The notes beneath the pieces were generated by a model. It worked only from the letters and a program-made list of their open reading frames with translations. It ran no database searches and was not told where the DNA came from. Below are positions 4,932 through 6,368 of a stretch of 6,368 nt of DNA, in pieces. The first letter of the stretch is position 1; each line of letters starts with the position of its first letter. The translations under genes were made by a program, and so were the position numbers. This stretch comes from Pseudorhodobacter sp. (lineage in GTDB: Bacteria; Pseudomonadota; Alphaproteobacteria; Rhodobacterales; Rhodobacteraceae): NCBI GenBank assembly GCA_014378345.1, contig JACMNW010000239.1, positions 1 to 6,368 of the forward strand, written 5' to 3'.

Positions 4932-6368
4932 ACGGAACCGTGATCTTTGATCCGCTGTTGGCATGGCCGTATCTGGGGGCTTTGATCGCAGTTGCTGCCC
5001 TGTTCTTGATCGTGGCTTTGTGGCGTGGATTGGCCGGATGGTGGCTGCGCGGCTTAACGGCGGCTGTGTTGTTGACGGCCCTCGCTAACCCCGCTTTGCA
5101 AGAAGAAGACCGTGCGCCGTTGTCGGATATCGTGATCACCGTGGTTGATGATAGCGCCAGCCAATCTTTGGGGGACCGCACCAATCAAACCGCCAAGGCC
5201 TTGGCTTCGGTGCAGGCTGAAATTGCCGCGATGGACAATACCGAACTGCGCATCGTGCATGTGCGCGACGGGATAGGTGATGCGGGAACCTTAGCGATGA
5301 CCGGGCTATCAGAGGCGTTGGCAGAAGAGCCTCGTGCGCGGATAGCGGGTGCGATTGTCATCACCGATGGGCAGGTGCATGATCTTGACCTTGCGCCTAA
5401 TATGCCTGCGCCGCTGCACGTGCTGTTGACCGGGAAAGATGCCGACTGGGACCGGCGCTTGATCATCAAACACGCCCCGGCTTTTGCTATTTTGGGTGAA
5501 GAGGTGATGCTGACCCTGCGAATTGAGGATCAGGGTGCTGTGCCTGCCGGTCAAACAGGTGAGGTGGACGTGACCATCGCCATTGATGACGAGGCGCCGC
5601 ATACCTACACCGTGCCCACGGGTGAGGATTTGGAACTGCCCGTCACCCTGCCACACGGCGGCATGAACGTGCTGCAGTTTTCGGTGGCAACGGCGGACGG
5701 AGAACTGACGGATCGTAACAACGCCGCCGTGGTGCAGATCAACGGCGTGCGTGACAGGCTGCGCGTGCTGTTGGTATCAGGCGAGCCGCATGCGGGCGAA
5801 CGGGTTTGGCGCAACCTTCTGAAATCTGACCCCTCGGTTGATTTGGTGCATTTCACCATTTTGCGCCCACCAGAAAAACAAGATGGCATTCCAGTGGATG
5901 AATTGTCGTTGATCGCGTTTCCGACGCGGGAATTGTTCGTGGAAAAGATCAAGGAATTCGATCTGATCATCTTTGATCGCTACCGTATTCGCGGTATCCT
6001 GCCGATGTCGTACCTGGAAAACGTGCGCGATTATGTGCGCGGTGGTGGCACGGTTTTGGTGGCCGCAGGCCCCGAATCCGGCGCGGTAGATAGCCTTTGG
6101 CGGGCGCCCTTGGCTGAGGTTCTGCCGGTGGACGTGACGTCTCGGGTGATCGATGGCGGCTTCAAACCCGCGTTGACCGATCTTGGCCGCAGGCATCCGG
6201 TGACGGAAGGGCTTGAGGCTTTGGCCCCCAAAGGCGGCTGGGGCCGCTGGTTTCGTGCGGTGGAAATGATCCCGAAATCCGGGCAGGTTGTAATGTCTGG
6301 CCCGGGTGACCGGCCGTTGTTGGTGTTGGACCGGGTGGAAGAAGGCAGGGTGGCCGTACTGGCATCGG
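4928..6368 (+). CDS. Large membrane protein with vWA and glutamine-amidotransferase-like domains (3' end outside window)
   Basis: From the ATG at 4928 the frame stays open for 480 codons to the window edge. It begins MNGTVIFDPLLAWPYLGALI and ends EEGRVAVLAS. Transmembrane helices lie at about 12-32 and 38-54, separated by a positively charged WRGLAGWWLR loop, so what follows should be periplasmic. A vWA-like domain (about 67-168) keeps the canonical DxSxS metal motif (D74, S76, S78) and a TDG strand end at 146-148. A beta-rich segment (about 178-273) is followed by a glutamine-amidotransferase-like fold from 278 (RLRVLLVSGEPHAGERVWRN, then FDLIIFDRYR and VRGGGTVLVAAGPESG). The elbow position reads FDRY, without a cysteine, so amidotransferase chemistry is unlikely. 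Homologues I recall are nearly 700 residues with further membrane segments at the C-terminus, so about two thirds is present. The ATGA overlap with the DUF4159 gene and a weak GGAAAG 9 bases upstream support coupled translation. Specific function is unknown. Confidence 0.9.
   Translation, partial: MNGTVIFDPLLAWPYLGALIAVAALFLIVALWRGLAGWWLRGLTAAVLLTALANPALQEEDRAPLSDIVITVVDDSASQSLGDRTNQTAKALASVQAEIAAMDNTELRIVHVRDGIGDAGTLAMTGLSEALAEEPRARIAGAIVITDGQVHDLDLAPNMPAPLHVLLTGKDADWDRRLIIKHAPAFAILGEEVMLTLRIEDQGAVPAGQTGEVDVTIAIDDEAPHTYTVPTGEDLELPVTLPHGGMNVLQFSVATADGELTDRNNAAVVQINGVRDRLRVLLVSGEPHAGERVWRNLLKSDPSVDLVHFTILRPPEKQDGIPVDELSLIAFPTRELFVEKIKEFDLIIFDRYRIRGILPMSYLENVRDYVRGGGTVLVAAGPESGAVDSLWRAPLAEVLPVDVTSRVIDGGFKPALTDLGRRHPVTEGLEALAPKGGWGRWFRAVEMIPKSGQVVMSGPGDRPLLVLDRVEEGRVAVLAS

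Noticed and set aside
4928..6368. Stretch after 4931 with only minus-strand open frames ending inside the window
   Set aside because: It is not a non-coding or minus-strand region. The true gene is the plus-strand frame from 4928, which has no stop before the window edge.

Overview
The window looks like chromosomal DNA from an alphaproteobacterium, most likely a Rhodobacterales (Roseobacter-group) species. This rests on its moderately high GC content, the protein motifs, and a gene order I recognise from that class: DUF1285 gene, divergently followed by moxR, a DUF58 gene, a BatA-like/DUF4159 gene and a large membrane protein gene. I see no mobile element, tRNA, rRNA or CRISPR array, and nothing that suggests recent transfer.

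Layout. Bases 1-187 on the minus strand hold the first 62 codons of a DUF1285 gene that runs off the left edge. Bases 188-271 are a short divergent intergenic region with a plausible sigma-70 promoter and a good Shine-Dalgarno sequence for the rightward operon. From 272 to the right edge four genes on the plus strand are packed with no spacing: a MoxR-type AAA+ ATPase (272-1276), a DUF58 protein (1273-2151), a 926-residue membrane protein with a BatA-like N-terminus and a C-terminal DUF4159 domain (2151-4931), and a second large membrane protein whose 3' end lies beyond the window (4928 onward). The junctions are ATGA, TGATG and ATGA overlaps, so the four products are probably translationally coupled and made together.

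How the genes may work together. MoxR ATPases are thought to act as chaperones or assembly factors for partners carrying von Willebrand factor A (vWA) domains. Here the cytoplasmic pair is MoxR plus a soluble DUF58 protein with an intact metal-binding DxSxS motif. The other two products are predicted inner-membrane proteins whose large domains lie in the periplasm. Both share the same layout: two N-terminal transmembrane helices, a vWA-like domain, a beta-rich segment, then a glutamine-amidotransferase-like fold without an obvious nucleophile cysteine. The first of them has a degenerate metal site and an added DUF4159 domain; the second keeps the canonical metal site. From memory, a broadly conserved operon of this type in Rhizobium leguminosarum (RL3499-RL3502, Vanderlinde and co-workers, J Bacteriol 2011) is needed for normal cell morphology and envelope integrity. 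An envelope-maintenance role here is inferred from that. The operon type is known, but its molecular function is not, and that is where the interest lies.
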